From Lysinibacillus irui (GTDB lineage Bacteria > Bacillota > Bacilli > Bacillales_A > Planococcaceae): DNA of 64,000 nucleotides. The position numbers and the translations under genes are program-made. How positions within the stretch are numbered: the first letter of the stretch is position 1; every line of letters begins with the position of its first letter. Positions 27,480-37,810 of this stretch are shown piece after piece. The DNA lies in assembly GCF_028877475.1 (NCBI RefSeq), contig NZ_CP113527.1, forward strand, positions 985,501 to 1,049,500, read 5' to 3'. Under the pieces are notes generated by a model. It worked only from the letters and a program-made list of their open reading frames with translations. It had not been told where the DNA came from and did not search any database.

Positions 27480-28253
27480 ATGAATGAATTAATTCCGCAT
27501 TTAACGGTTTTCTTATTAGTACTTGTGCGAGTTTCAGCATTTTTTGTTACAGTACCATTTTTTTCGTATAGGACCATCCCGCCACAAGTCAAAATTACTC
27601 TCGCATTGGTATTAGCTTGGATGATGTATTATACACTGGATGTTGAGCCATTTGCTTTTAATGATGAATACATATTATTAGTGATGAAAGAGGCACTTGT
27701 TGGACTGTTATTTGGTCTTATTGGCTATATCATCATGTCCGCAATACAAATTGCCGGAAGCTTTATAGATTTTCAAATGGGATTTGCCATCGCCAATATC
27801 ATTGACCCACAAACGGGTGCACAAAGCCCATTAATTGGTCAGTTTTTTAATATGCTAGCACTTCTTTTATTGCTAGCTATTGATGGGCATCATATGATTT
27901 TAAACGGCATTTACTATAGCTATCAATTTTTACCGATGGATCAATTTCCTAGTTTTGCGAATGAAAACTTTCCGCAGTTCATCATCACAACTTTCACAGC
28001 CGTTTTCGCGATAGCATTCCAAATGGCTGCTCCTGTGGTGGCAACCTTATTTTTAGTCGATTTAGCTTTGGGTATTACTGCGAAAACAGTGCCCCAATTA
28101 AATATATTTGTTGTAGGTTTCCCTATTAAAATTGGTGTTAGTTTTTTAGTGTTGTTTACAATGATGGCTGTAATGATTCAAGTTATTCAAAAGCTCATTA
28201 CAATTATGATCTATGGTATACGTGATTTAATGGCCATTTTAGGTGGTGGATAA
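27480..28253 (+). CDS. fliR: flagellar export gate protein FliR
   Basis: Export-channel subunit of 257 residues with six or so hydrophobic helices and conserved elements such as GFAIANIIDPQTGAQSPLIG. It lies directly before flhB, its functional partner; the two are fused in some clostridia but are separate here. Confidence 0.96.
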   Translation: MNELIPHLTVFLLVLVRVSAFFVTVPFFSYRTIPPQVKITLALVLAWMMYYTLDVEPFAFNDEYILLVMKEALVGLLFGLIGYIIMSAIQIAGSFIDFQMGFAIANIIDPQTGAQSPLIGQFFNMLALLLLLAIDGHHMILNGIYYSYQFLPMDQFPSFANENFPQFIITTFTAVFAIAFQMAAPVVATLFLVDLALGITAKTVPQLNIFVVGFPIKIGVSFLVLFTMMAVMIQVIQKLITIMIYGIRDLMAILGGG

Positions 28254-28254
28254 T

Positions 28255-29343
28255 ATGAAACTACTACTGAATTTAGATATACAGTTTTTTTCAGGGGAAA
28301 AAACAGAAAAGGCGACACCTAAAAAACGTCAGGATGCTCGAAAAAAAGGACAGGTCGTAAAGAGTCAGGATATTACTAGTGCCATTGTCATGCTTATGGT
28401 ATTTATCTTTTTATTTTTTTTCGCCGGAACTTTACGGGACGAGCTACTAGCTTTTTTTAGGCAAACTTTTATTCATAACATACGCATCGAAACATTGACT
28501 ATTGATAGTGTGATGCACTTATTTACAGAAACATTGATACAAATGGCTTTTATAGTTGTACCGATTATGGCAATTGCAGTGGTTGGAGCACTGGCAGGTA
28601 ACTTTCTGCAGTTTGGCTTTCTCTTTACATTAGAGCCAATGAAATTTGATTTGAAAAAGATGGACCCTATTAAAGGGTTAAAAAAGATATTTTCTGTTAA
28701 AGCCATTGTTGAGTTACTGAAGTCTGTCTTAAAGATAGGCTTTATCGGAAGTGTGACAACGATCATTATTTGGACAAACTTACCGGAAGTTTTAGCACTA
28801 TCTTTTAAAAGCCCGTGGATGACGCTCATAACAGTAGGGAAGCTTGTTGGCATTATGGGTATAGCGGCTTCTTTAGTTTTACTTTGTGTATCCCTCTTAG
28901 ACTGGATTTATCAAAAATATGAATATGAAAAAAATCTTAAAATGTCTAAGCAAGATATTAAAGATGAATATAAAAATAGTGAGGGTGACCCTCTGATTAA
29001 ATCAAAAATCAAACAACGACAACGTGAAATGGCCATGCGACGTATGATGTCAGAGGTGCCAAGTGCAGATGTTGTCATCACTAACCCTACTCACTATGCG
29101 ATTGCCCTCAAATATGATGAGGATAGCATGGATGCCCCACGTATAATTGCTAAGGGGACAGACTTTATCGCTCAAAAAATTAAACTGATTGCCAAAGAAC
29201 ATGACGTCATTATGGTTGAAAATAGACCATTAGCACGTGCTATGTATGATCAAGTTGAAATTGGTGATCAAGTACCAGAGGAATTTTTTAAAGCAGTAGC
29301 AGAAATACTTGCTTATGTTTACCGCATTAAGCGAAAAATTTAA
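28255..29343 (+). CDS. flhB: flagellar export switch protein FlhB
   Basis: Export gate component whose self-cleavage switches substrate class after hook completion. The 362-residue product has the N-terminal FSGEKTEKATPKKRQDARKKG motif, four membrane helices and the autocleavage site NPTH (in VVITNPTHYAIALKYD), so the switch should be functional. ATG 28255 is preferred; a GTG at 28243 inside fliR is an alternative. Confidence 0.96.
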   Translation: MKLLLNLDIQFFSGEKTEKATPKKRQDARKKGQVVKSQDITSAIVMLMVFIFLFFFAGTLRDELLAFFRQTFIHNIRIETLTIDSVMHLFTETLIQMAFIVVPIMAIAVVGALAGNFLQFGFLFTLEPMKFDLKKMDPIKGLKKIFSVKAIVELLKSVLKIGFIGSVTTIIIWTNLPEVLALSFKSPWMTLITVGKLVGIMGIAASLVLLCVSLLDWIYQKYEYEKNLKMSKQDIKDEYKNSEGDPLIKSKIKQRQREMAMRRMMSEVPSADVVITNPTHYAIALKYDEDSMDAPRIIAKGTDFIAQKIKLIAKEHDVIMVENRPLARAMYDQVEIGDQVPEEFFKAVAEILAYVYRIKRKI

Positions 29344-29367
29344 AGCTTTTTAGTAGGAGGGACACAA

Positions 29368-31401
29368 ATGAAAGTTCGCGATATTGGGGTTTTAGGTGCG
29401 GTTATTTTAATCGTTGCGATGCTCATCATCCCTCTTCCTCCGTGGATGTTAAGTTTCTTAATTGTCATTAATATTACATTAGGATTAATTGTACTGCTAA
29501 CAGCAATGAGCATGAAGGAAGCATTAGATTTTTCAATTTTTCCTTCAGTAATATTACTGTTAACTTTGTTCCGGTTAGGATTAAGTGTATCCACAACTCG
29601 TGCCATTCTAGCGAATGGTGATGCAGGATCTGTCGTTGAAACATTCGGTGATTTCGTAGTTGGAGGAAATATTCTTGTTGGTTTAGTTGTCTTTTTAATT
29701 CTAGTGTTAATTCAGTTTATTGTTATTACAAAAGGTGCAGAGCGGGTAGCTGAAGTTGCAGCACGTTTCACACTTGATGCAATGCCTGGTAAACAAATGA
29801 GTATTGATGCTGACTTAAATGCAGGGATTATTTCCGAAAAGGAAGCACGTGAACGTCGTGAAAAAGTATCAGGAGAAGCCGACTTCTATGGAGCGATGGA
29901 CGGTGCTACAAAATTCGTAAAAGGGGATGCCATTGCCTCGATGGTAATGGTTATTATCAACCTATTATTCGGTATCATCATTGGGGTTGTCCAAATGGGG
30001 CTTCCATTTGCGGAAGCAGCAACTCATTTTTCTAAGCTAACTGTTGGTGATGGTATTGTATCCCAAATTCCGGCCTTGCTTATTTCAACAGCCACAGGGA
30101 TAGTTGTAACACGTGCATCTTCTAAAGGGAGTCTTGGCCAGGACATTACAGGACAATTATTTGCCCAAGCTAAGCTTCTTTATGTAGCTGGTGGTACAAT
30201 TGTATTACTTGGTTTATTTACGCCAATTCCGGATTGGATCACACTTCCAATCGGAATTGCTCTAATAGCAGGAGCTTATATGATGGGGCGTAAGAAGCCA
30301 GAGGACGAAGAGGAATTACTTGAAATTGAGGAAGAAGTGGCAACAGATGGCATGAAGAGCCCTGAAAATGTTGTGAATTTATTAAATGTGGACCCTATCG
30401 AATTTGAATTTGGTTATGGATTAATTCCTTTAGTAGATGCTGCACAAGGTGGAGATTTATTAGATCGTGTCATCATGATTCGTCGACAGCTAGCATTAGA
30501 ATTAGGAATTGTCATTCCAGTTGTTCGTATTCGTGATAATATTCAACTTCAACCAAATGAATATCGAATCAAAATAAAAGGGAACGAAATGGCACGTGGT
30601 GAGCTTTTATTAGATCATTACTTAGCGATGAGTCCAGGCGATGATGATTCTATTGAAGGTATTGATACGGTTGAGCCATCATTTGGACTACCAGCTAAAT
30701 GGATTACAGAGCAAGTAAAAGAAGATGCAGAAATGTATGGTTATACTGTTGTGGATCCACCAAGTGTGGTGTCAACACACTTAACAGAAATTATACGAGC
30801 AAATGCTCATGAGTTACTAGGACGTCAAGAGACAAAGCAGCTAATCGATCATTTGCGCGAAACGCATCCAATTTTAGTAGAGGAATTGACGCCAACTCCT
30901 TTATCTACTGGAGAAATTCAAAAGGTACTTGGCAAGCTACTTCGGGAAAATGTATCTGTCCGTAACTTACCAATTATTTTTGAAACACTTGCTGACTATG
31001 CAAAGTTAACGAGTGATACAGATATTTTAACAGAGTATGTTCGTCAAGCATTGGCTCGCCAAATTACGGCGCAGTATGTTGGAGATAGCTCAGCATTAAA
31101 GGTTATTACGGTGTCAGGTAAGGTAGAAAAAATGATTGCTGATAGTATTCAGCAAACGGATCATGGGAATTATTTAGCAATGGATCCTCAAGATTCTCAA
31201 ACAGTTTTAGAGACTATTGCAGCAGAGGTAGAGCGTGTTTCCTTTATGGAGCAATCCGCTATTATTTTATGCTCTCCAGCTGTTCGTATGTACTTACGTC
31301 AACTCACGGAGCGTTATTTCCCACAAATTCCGGTTTTATCCTATAATGAGCTGGATGCTTCGGTCGAAATTCAAAGTGTTGGAGTGGTGAATGTTCAATG
31401 A
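29368..31401 (+). CDS. flhA: flagellar export gate protein FlhA
   Basis: Largest export-gate subunit, 677 residues. It has about eight N-terminal membrane helices, the FHIPEP-type region (KGAERVAEVAARFTLDAMPG) and a cytoplasmic chaperone-docking domain from about residue 340. TAGGAGGG precedes the ATG. It overlaps flhF by four bases. Confidence 0.97.
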   Translation: MKVRDIGVLGAVILIVAMLIIPLPPWMLSFLIVINITLGLIVLLTAMSMKEALDFSIFPSVILLLTLFRLGLSVSTTRAILANGDAGSVVETFGDFVVGGNILVGLVVFLILVLIQFIVITKGAERVAEVAARFTLDAMPGKQMSIDADLNAGIISEKEARERREKVSGEADFYGAMDGATKFVKGDAIASMVMVIINLLFGIIIGVVQMGLPFAEAATHFSKLTVGDGIVSQIPALLISTATGIVVTRASSKGSLGQDITGQLFAQAKLLYVAGGTIVLLGLFTPIPDWITLPIGIALIAGAYMMGRKKPEDEEELLEIEEEVATDGMKSPENVVNLLNVDPIEFEFGYGLIPLVDAAQGGDLLDRVIMIRRQLALELGIVIPVVRIRDNIQLQPNEYRIKIKGNEMARGELLLDHYLAMSPGDDDSIEGIDTVEPSFGLPAKWITEQVKEDAEMYGYTVVDPPSVVSTHLTEIIRANAHELLGRQETKQLIDHLRETHPILVEELTPTPLSTGEIQKVLGKLLRENVSVRNLPIIFETLADYAKLTSDTDILTEYVRQALARQITAQYVGDSSALKVITVSGKVEKMIADSIQQTDHGNYLAMDPQDSQTVLETIAAEVERVSFMEQSAIILCSPAVRMYLRQLTERYFPQIPVLSYNELDASVEIQSVGVVNVQ

Positions 31402-32594
31402 AAATGAAAAAGTATTATGCATCATCCATACCAGAAGCGATGAAGCAGGTGCGGGCAGAATTAGGTGAGGACGCAGTCATTTTGAATTCAAAAGTAGTCA
31501 TTAAAAAGAAATTTTTCGGTATGATTAAACAGAAAAGTTTTGAAGTGGTTGCAGGAGTGGATGCAATGGAGCCAAATCAAGTAGCTCCAGCACCCTCACC
31601 TGCTGTATTACCTGTAGCTCCGAAAAACAATGCAAGGCTACAAGAGATTACTGATGCTATTCAAGCAAAAATTCATCAAGATCAAATACCGCAGGATGCA
31701 GCTGTACTAGAGGACACTAGCATGTCTGAAGAATTGAGGAAGGAAATTGCTGATTTAAAATCTTTAATGCAATCCATGCATAAAAAGACTACCCAAGCTC
31801 AATATCCCGATGAACTCTTACCCTTCATTGAATACTTAAGACAGCAAGAGCTAAGTGAAGAGCTCATCACAACGATAGGTGATGAGCTTTTTATGCATTT
31901 TAAAGAAGCGTCAGAAATAAATTTCTCACAATGTAAAATGATTACGAAAAATTTACTACGTAAAAAGTTAGAAGTTCTTCAAGTAGGGGGATTATCCTAC
32001 GAAAGAAAATATATCAATGTTTTAGGACCAACAGGTGTTGGAAAGACAACAACCATTGCCAAAATGGCAGCTAGAGCTGTGTTAGAAAAAAAGAAAAAGG
32101 TTGGCTTTATCACGACTGACACATATCGAATTGCTGCAATAGAGCAGCTAAAAACATATGCTGGGCTTTTACAGGCACCTGTCGAAATAGCCTATAATGC
32201 CACAGATTTTGAGCAAGCCGTGCAAAAGTTATCTCATTTAGATTTAGTTTTTATTGATACAGCTGGCCGAAATTATAAAGAAGTTAAATATGTGGAAGAT
32301 CTCCAGCGTCTCATAAAATTTGATGATCAAGCAGAATCTTACTTAGTCCTTGCCATGACAACGAAAGAAAAGGATATGGAAAACATTGTTGACCAATTTA
32401 AACAAGTACCGATTGAAAAATTTATTTTCACTAAGATTGATGAAACAAATTCTATTGGCACTATGATCAATTTAATGATTAAATATAATAAAGGACTTGC
32501 TTACTATACGAATGGTCAAGAAGTACCAGAAGATATTGAGGAAGCTGATTTAGAAGCAGTGCTTAATTTGTTTTTTCAAGGTGAAGAAAAATGA
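31398..32594 (+). CDS. flhF: flagellar SRP-type GTPase FlhF
   Basis: Sets the position and number of flagella together with FlhG. The 398-residue product has the N-terminal B domain (MKQVRAELGEDAVILNS) and an NG GTPase core with G1 [10 protein letters not shown], the DTYRIAAIEQLKTYA motif and G3 DTAGRNYK. The family name comes from its similarity to Ffh/FtsY. Confidence 0.95.
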   Translation: MKMKKYYASSIPEAMKQVRAELGEDAVILNSKVVIKKKFFGMIKQKSFEVVAGVDAMEPNQVAPAPSPAVLPVAPKNNARLQEITDAIQAKIHQDQIPQDAAVLEDTSMSEELRKEIADLKSLMQSMHKKTTQAQYPDELLPFIEYLRQQELSEELITTIGDELFMHFKEASEINFSQCKMITKNLLRKKLEVLQVGGLSYERKYINVLGPTGVGKTTTIAKMAARAVLEKKKKVGFITTDTYRIAAIEQLKTYAGLLQAPVEIAYNATDFEQAVQKLSHLDLVFIDTAGRNYKEVKYVEDLQRLIKFDDQAESYLVLAMTTKEKDMENIVDQFKQVPIEKFIFTKIDETNSIGTMINLMIKYNKGLAYYTNGQEVPEDIEEADLEAVLNLFFQGEEK

Positions 32595-33466
32595 GAGACC
32601 AAGCTGAAGCATTACGCTTGAAAATGATGAAACAGCAAGGCGAACTAGGTAGAGCAATTGCAATTGTTAGTGGGAAAGGTGGGGTAGGTAAAAGTAACTT
32701 CACAATGAATTTTGCTATGACTTTAGTCCAAAAAGGTAAAAAAGTTGCCGTTGTTGATATGGATATTGGGATGGGGAATATCCATATTCTAATTGGAAGA
32801 AATGTTTCTAATAGTTTAAAAGATTACCTAGAAGGAAATAAGCAACTTGATGAGGTCATATTTGAAGGACCCTATGGTTTAAAATATATTTCAGGTGGAT
32901 CAGGTATGACAAGCGTACTTGAGTGGTCACATAGTATGTTTGAGCGACTTATTCTTGCATTTGAACAGCTTCAAAAAAACTATGATTATATTTTATTTGA
33001 TATGGGGGCTGGTGCGACAAATTGGTCGCTAGACTTACTAACATCCATTGATGAAATTATTGTTATTTCAACTGCGGAACCTACCTCTATAACAGATGCA
33101 TATTCCATGATGAAATATATACATGTTCGAGATCCAGAAAAGCAGTTTTATACTCTCTGTAACCGTGCTTTTAGCAAAGAAGAAGGAATAGAAACGAATG
33201 AACGATTAAAGGTAACGATGAAACGTTTTTTAGACAAAGAGATAGAAACTCTTGGTTCTTTACCTGAGGATCCAATTGTGCGTAAGGCCGTGCGTGAGCA
33301 AGTACCATTCTCTCTTGCTTACCCAGACGCACTCATTTCAAAGACATTACAGCTCATTGTTGTACGATTTATAGAGCATCGTGTGGAGGAAATACATGCA
33401 CATGATCAAGCAGCAAAAAAATTTATAACAAAACTCAGAAGTATTTTCTCGAAAGGGCGTGATTAA
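32591..33466 (+). CDS. flhG: MinD-like ATPase FlhG (YlxH)
   Basis: ParA/MinD-type ATPase that works with FlhF. The 291-residue product carries the deviant Walker A SGKGGVGKSNF, the DMDIGMGNIHILIG motif and a C-terminal amphipathic region. The start overlaps the flhF stop, so the pair is translationally coupled. Confidence 0.95.
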   Translation: MRDQAEALRLKMMKQQGELGRAIAIVSGKGGVGKSNFTMNFAMTLVQKGKKVAVVDMDIGMGNIHILIGRNVSNSLKDYLEGNKQLDEVIFEGPYGLKYISGGSGMTSVLEWSHSMFERLILAFEQLQKNYDYILFDMGAGATNWSLDLLTSIDEIIVISTAEPTSITDAYSMMKYIHVRDPEKQFYTLCNRAFSKEEGIETNERLKVTMKRFLDKEIETLGSLPEDPIVRKAVREQVPFSLAYPDALISKTLQLIVVRFIEHRVEEIHAHDQAAKKFITKLRSIFSKGRD

Positions 33467-34621
33467 TTGGACTTTTTACATAAAAGCAAGCTATTAGTTG
33501 TGGATGATTCTGCTTTTATGAGAAAGCTAATTAGTGACTTTTTTGTTGGCAACTCGAAGGTAGAAGTTGTTGGAACAGCACGGAATGGAAAAGATGCGAT
33601 CAAAAAGATACAATCGTTGAAGCCTACAGTTGTGACAATGGATATTGAAATGCCCGAATTGAATGGGCTCGATGCTTTAAAAGAAATTATGAAACAATGT
33701 CCAGTTCCCGTAGTAATGCTCTCGAGTACCACACAGCGTGGGACAGAAAATGCGATAGCAGCAATTGAGAGTGGTGCAGTAGATTTTGTCGCAAAGCCAA
33801 GCGGAACTATTTCTCTTGATTTACATAAAATCCAAAATGAGCTCGTTCGTAAAGTGGAGCAAGCTGCTATGGTGCCAATTTCCAAATTGAAAAAACCTTC
33901 TGGTAGTAAAAGACAACAAGAACCAGTGACAAAGGCGAGTACCGTAATAAATGAATTACAACAGGTTGGACGAGCACATACTCCTGCAAATTCTACTGCT
34001 ACTAAGGTAGCGGTAACAAGGCCACAGGTAGAATGGAGTAAAGTTGGGAAAAAAATTGTGCTAATTGGTACGTCCACCGGAGGACCTCGTGCACTTCAGG
34101 AGGTTGTAACTAAAATCCCTAAATCCATCCAAGCACCTATATTAATTGTTCAGCATATGCCTGCTGGATTTACTAAATCACTTGCTACTCGTCTCGATCA
34201 GCTGAGTGAAATTACTGTAAAGGAAGCTGAACAGGGAGATATATTGCAAAATGGAGTGGCCTATATTGCACCAGGTGGTTATCATATAAAACTCAGAAAA
34301 GTAGGGACGACTTTTGGTATTGTTCTAGATAACCAAGAACCACCAAGATCAGGCCATCGACCTTCTGTTGATGTGATGTTTGAAGATGTTAGTCAGTTTA
34401 ACGATTTTGATAAAGTAGCAGTGATTATGACAGGTATGGGTCATGACGGTTCTAACGGATTAAAGATATTAAAAAGTACTGGTAACGTTATTGCAATTGC
34501 AGAGTCATCAGAAACATGCATTGTATATGGTATGCCAAAAGCAGCGGTTGAAACGCAACTTGTAGATGAAGTTGCAGATGTAGATGATATTGCACAAACA
34601 ATAATGAAATATTTGCCTTAA
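33467..34621 (+). CDS. cheB: protein-glutamate methylesterase CheB
   Basis: Removes methyl groups from chemoreceptors and deamidates them. The 384-residue product has an N-terminal receiver with phospho-site D59 (VVTMDIEMPELNG), a long variable linker (about 140-185) and a C-terminal esterase with the triad serine in GTSTGGPRAL, histidine in QHMPAGF and aspartate in MTGMGHDG. It starts with TTG directly after the flhG stop. The linker makes it longer than B. subtilis CheB. Confidence 0.95.
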   Translation: MDFLHKSKLLVVDDSAFMRKLISDFFVGNSKVEVVGTARNGKDAIKKIQSLKPTVVTMDIEMPELNGLDALKEIMKQCPVPVVMLSSTTQRGTENAIAAIESGAVDFVAKPSGTISLDLHKIQNELVRKVEQAAMVPISKLKKPSGSKRQQEPVTKASTVINELQQVGRAHTPANSTATKVAVTRPQVEWSKVGKKIVLIGTSTGGPRALQEVVTKIPKSIQAPILIVQHMPAGFTKSLATRLDQLSEITVKEAEQGDILQNGVAYIAPGGYHIKLRKVGTTFGIVLDNQEPPRSGHRPSVDVMFEDVSQFNDFDKVAVIMTGMGHDGSNGLKILKSTGNVIAIAESSETCIVYGMPKAAVETQLVDEVADVDDIAQTIMKYLP

Positions 34622-34636
34622 AAGGGGTGTCCTCTT

Positions 34637-36694
34637 ATGGAAGTCAATCAATATTTAGAGATGTTTATTGAAGAAAGTAAAGAGCATTTACAAGCGTGTA
34701 GTGAACATTTATTAGAATTAGAAAAAAATCCAGAAGACTTAGCAATTGTTGGGGAAATCTTCCGTTCAGCCCATACGTTAAAAGGTATGTCTGCCACAAT
34801 GGGATTTGAAGATTTAGCTGATTTAACCCATAAAATGGAAAATGTATTAGATGCTATTCGAAATGAAAAGATTTCTGTAACACCTGAAATTTTAGACGTT
34901 GTCTTTGAATCTGTTGATCATTTAGAAGAAATGGTGATGGATATTGCGAACGGCGGTGATGGAAAACGTGATGTTTCATCAACGGTTGCGCAGCTTAAAC
35001 GGATTGAATTAGGTGAGGAAGCAGTAGCTGAGGTGGTAGCAACAGCCGTAGCACCAGCTGTAGAAAGTGTTTTAGAATATGATAGTTTTGAACAAACAGT
35101 TATTACTCAATCATCTGAACAAGGCTTTAATGCTTATGAAATTTCAGTTACGTTACGTGAGGATTGCCTTCTAAAGGCTGCACGTGTATTTATGGTATTT
35201 GAGATTTTAGAAAAAGATGGGGATGTCATTAAATCAAGTCCATCGGTTGAAAAACTTGAAGATGAACAGTTTGATCAACAATTTTATGTTGCATTTGTCA
35301 CAAAAGAATCAGCAGAAGATATGCAGAAAAAGCTGATGAAAGTTTCAGAGGTTGAGGAAGTTGTTGTGACAACTATTGACCAAAAGAAATTTAGTGAAAA
35401 AGAATATGAAGCTCAACAAGAAATAGCTGCAACGGCCACTGCGGTAGTTGAGATGGAGGCTACACCTACTAAAGCCGAACCAGTTGCAAAGCCAGCTAAA
35501 TCAGCAGCTCCTAACAAGGCTGATAAAACACATGCACCAGTTGGGAATAAAACAATTCGTGTAAATATTGAACGACTTGATATTTTAATGAACTTATTTG
35601 AGGAGCTAGTCATTGATCGTGGTCGCCTTCAATCTATCGCTACAGAAGTGAATCATGGAGAACTCAATGAAACAGTTGAGCGAATGAGTCGTGTAATGGG
35701 TGATTTACAAACAATCATTTTAACGATGCGCATGGTTCCAGTCGAAACTGTTTTCAACCGTTTCCCAAAAATGATTCGTCAACTATCGCGTGACTTAAAT
35801 AAGAAAATTAACCTTGAAATTATTGGTGCTGAAACTGAATTAGATCGTACGGTTATCGATGAAATTGGTGATCCGCTAGTCCATTTAATCCGTAATTCTG
35901 TAGACCATGGAATTGAGAATCCAACGGCTCGTCGTGCAAAAGGCAAGCCAGAGGAAGGAACGGTGGTATTACGTGCATACCATAGTGGTAACTACGTCTT
36001 TATCGAGATTGAAGATGATGGTGCAGGCATCAATCGTGAAAAAGTACTAGCGAAAGCTATTTCAAAAGGCATTGTGACACAAGAACAATCTTATTCAATG
36101 TCTGATCAACAAATCAATGAGCTTATTTTAGCTTCAGGCTTCTCGACTGCAGATGTTATTTCAGATGTGTCTGGTCGTGGGGTAGGATTAGATGTTGTGA
36201 AAACAACGATTGAATCATTAGGTGGCAATATTTCAATTGAATCTACACAAGACGTTGGATCTATCTTTTCAATTCAATTACCACTGACATTATCTATTAT
36301 TTCAGTAATGCTTGTGGAAATTGAAAAGGAAATTTATGCAATTCCGCTGTCGTCTATTATTGAAACATCTATTATCCGTTCATCAGAGATTATGAATGCA
36401 CATAATCAAAAAGTAATCGACTTCCGTGGCAAGGTTGTTCCTTTGGTATTTTTAGAGGAAATCTTTGAAGTTCCACGTAAAGCACCGCAAGAGGAAGAAT
36501 TCCATTCAGTAGTAATTGTCCGCAAAGGTGAAAAACTTGCTGGTTTAGTAGTGGATTCTTTCATTGGCCAACAAGAAATTGTCTTGAAGTCATTAGGAAA
36601 TTACTTAACAAATATCTTTGCGATTTCCGGTGCAACTATTTTAGGTAATGGTAAGGTAGCCTTGATTGTAGATTGCAACGCACTAATTAAGTAA
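34637..36694 (+). CDS. cheA: chemotaxis histidine kinase CheA
   Basis: Receptor-coupled kinase that phosphorylates CheY and CheB. The 685-residue product has an Hpt domain with H46 (FRSAHTLKGMSATMGF), a CheY-binding P2 domain, an Ala/Pro/Lys linker (about 265-300), the dimerisation helix pair, an HATPase domain (HLIRNSVDHGIE, DDGAGI, GRGVGLDVV) and a C-terminal CheW-like domain. Confidence 0.97.
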   Translation: MEVNQYLEMFIEESKEHLQACSEHLLELEKNPEDLAIVGEIFRSAHTLKGMSATMGFEDLADLTHKMENVLDAIRNEKISVTPEILDVVFESVDHLEEMVMDIANGGDGKRDVSSTVAQLKRIELGEEAVAEVVATAVAPAVESVLEYDSFEQTVITQSSEQGFNAYEISVTLREDCLLKAARVFMVFEILEKDGDVIKSSPSVEKLEDEQFDQQFYVAFVTKESAEDMQKKLMKVSEVEEVVVTTIDQKKFSEKEYEAQQEIAATATAVVEMEATPTKAEPVAKPAKSAAPNKADKTHAPVGNKTIRVNIERLDILMNLFEELVIDRGRLQSIATEVNHGELNETVERMSRVMGDLQTIILTMRMVPVETVFNRFPKMIRQLSRDLNKKINLEIIGAETELDRTVIDEIGDPLVHLIRNSVDHGIENPTARRAKGKPEEGTVVLRAYHSGNYVFIEIEDDGAGINREKVLAKAISKGIVTQEQSYSMSDQQINELILASGFSTADVISDVSGRGVGLDVVKTTIESLGGNISIESTQDVGSIFSIQLPLTLSIISVMLVEIEKEIYAIPLSSIIETSIIRSSEIMNAHNQKVIDFRGKVVPLVFLEEIFEVPRKAPQEEEFHSVVIVRKGEKLAGLVVDSFIGQQEIVLKSLGNYLTNIFAISGATILGNGKVALIVDCNALIK

Positions 36695-36721
36695 GGTGAA
36701 TGAATAAGAGAGGTGTAAAGT

Positions 36722-37168
36722 ATGACAAACGCAGTGGAACAAGAAAGTATAAAAGTTATTGTTTTTCAACTAGCTGATAAAGAATATGCAATTCCTGTAT
36801 CCCATGTCCAAGGAATAGAAAAATTAATGCATATCACACGTGTGCCGAAAACAGCGAAATATGTCAAAGGTGTAATCAATCTACGTGGGGTTGTAACGCC
36901 GATAGTGGATTTACGAGAACGTTTTGAATTACCGATTTCTGATCATGAGGAAACAACACGCATTATTATTATTTCATTAGAGGATATGGAAGTAGGCTTT
37001 GTCGTAGACTCAGCTAACGATGTGATTGATATTCCTGCAAGTGCTATTGAACCACAACCAGAGGTTGTTGGATCACTTGAAGAGGAATTTATTTCAGGAG
37101 TAGCTAAAGTAGAAAAACGATTATTAATTTTATTGCATTTAGAAAAAGTATTAAATCCACTAAAGTAG
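36722..37168 (+). CDS. cheW: chemotaxis adaptor CheW
   Basis: SH3-like scaffold that couples receptors to CheA. The 148-residue product has the family stretch YVKGVINLRGVVTPIVDLRE. It lies 27 bases after cheA. Confidence 0.96.
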   Translation: MTNAVEQESIKVIVFQLADKEYAIPVSHVQGIEKLMHITRVPKTAKYVKGVINLRGVVTPIVDLRERFELPISDHEETTRIIIISLEDMEVGFVVDSANDVIDIPASAIEPQPEVVGSLEEEFISGVAKVEKRLLILLHLEKVLNPLK

Positions 37169-37177
37169 GGATCGATA

Positions 37178-37810
37178 ATGACATTTAATCAAAAGATTAC
37201 ATCACTACATTTAGATGTATTAAAGGAAATTGGAAACATTGGTGCTGCGCATGCCGCGACAGCACTTTCCAATTTACTTGGGAAAAAAATTGATATGCGG
37301 GTACCAAAGGTAGAAATGGTGTCCTTTAACGATATGATGGAGTTGGCTGGCGGATCAGAAAATGTCGTTGTTGGTATTTATCTTCGCATTGAAGGTGATG
37401 CAGAGGGCAGTATGTTCTTTATTTTACCTATCGAACAAGCTAACCGCTTTATTCGTCGTCTTATTTTCGATGACTCATTTGACTTTAAAAAACGACCTGT
37501 TTCAGATTTAGGTTTATCTGCTATGCAAGAGATGGGGAATATTTTATCTGGCTCCTATTTATCTGCTCTTTCGGACTTTACTAATTTAAAAATTTACCCG
37601 ACTGTGCCCGGTCTAAGCGTTGATATGTTTGGAGCTATTATAAGCATTGGTTTAATTGAATTATCACATGTGAGTGATAATGTTATTGTTATAAATACAT
37701 CCATTTTTGAAGAAGGTGTGGAAGACCACGAAACAGTGAGAGGTCATTTCTTCCTACTACCAGATCCTGACTCTTTCGATGCAATTTTTAAATCATTAGG
37801 GGTTTCATGA
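37178..37810 (+). CDS. cheC: CheY-P phosphatase CheC
   Basis: Dephosphorylates CheY-P and partners CheD in adaptation. The 210-residue product has both E-x2-N active sites (KEIGNIGAAHAATALSNLLG and QEMGNILSGSYLSALS). It overlaps cheD by four bases, matching the known CheC-CheD complex. Confidence 0.95.
   Translation: MTFNQKITSLHLDVLKEIGNIGAAHAATALSNLLGKKIDMRVPKVEMVSFNDMMELAGGSENVVVGIYLRIEGDAEGSMFFILPIEQANRFIRRLIFDDSFDFKKRPVSDLGLSAMQEMGNILSGSYLSALSDFTNLKIYPTVPGLSVDMFGAIISIGLIELSHVSDNVIVINTSIFEEGVEDHETVRGHFFLLPDPDSFDAIFKSLGVS

Noticed and set aside
33463..34077. 204-codon open frame antisense to cheB
   Set aside because: It lies wholly within cheB, has a Ser/Thr/Cys-rich shadow composition and no ribosome site; the + strand frame has full CheB motifs.
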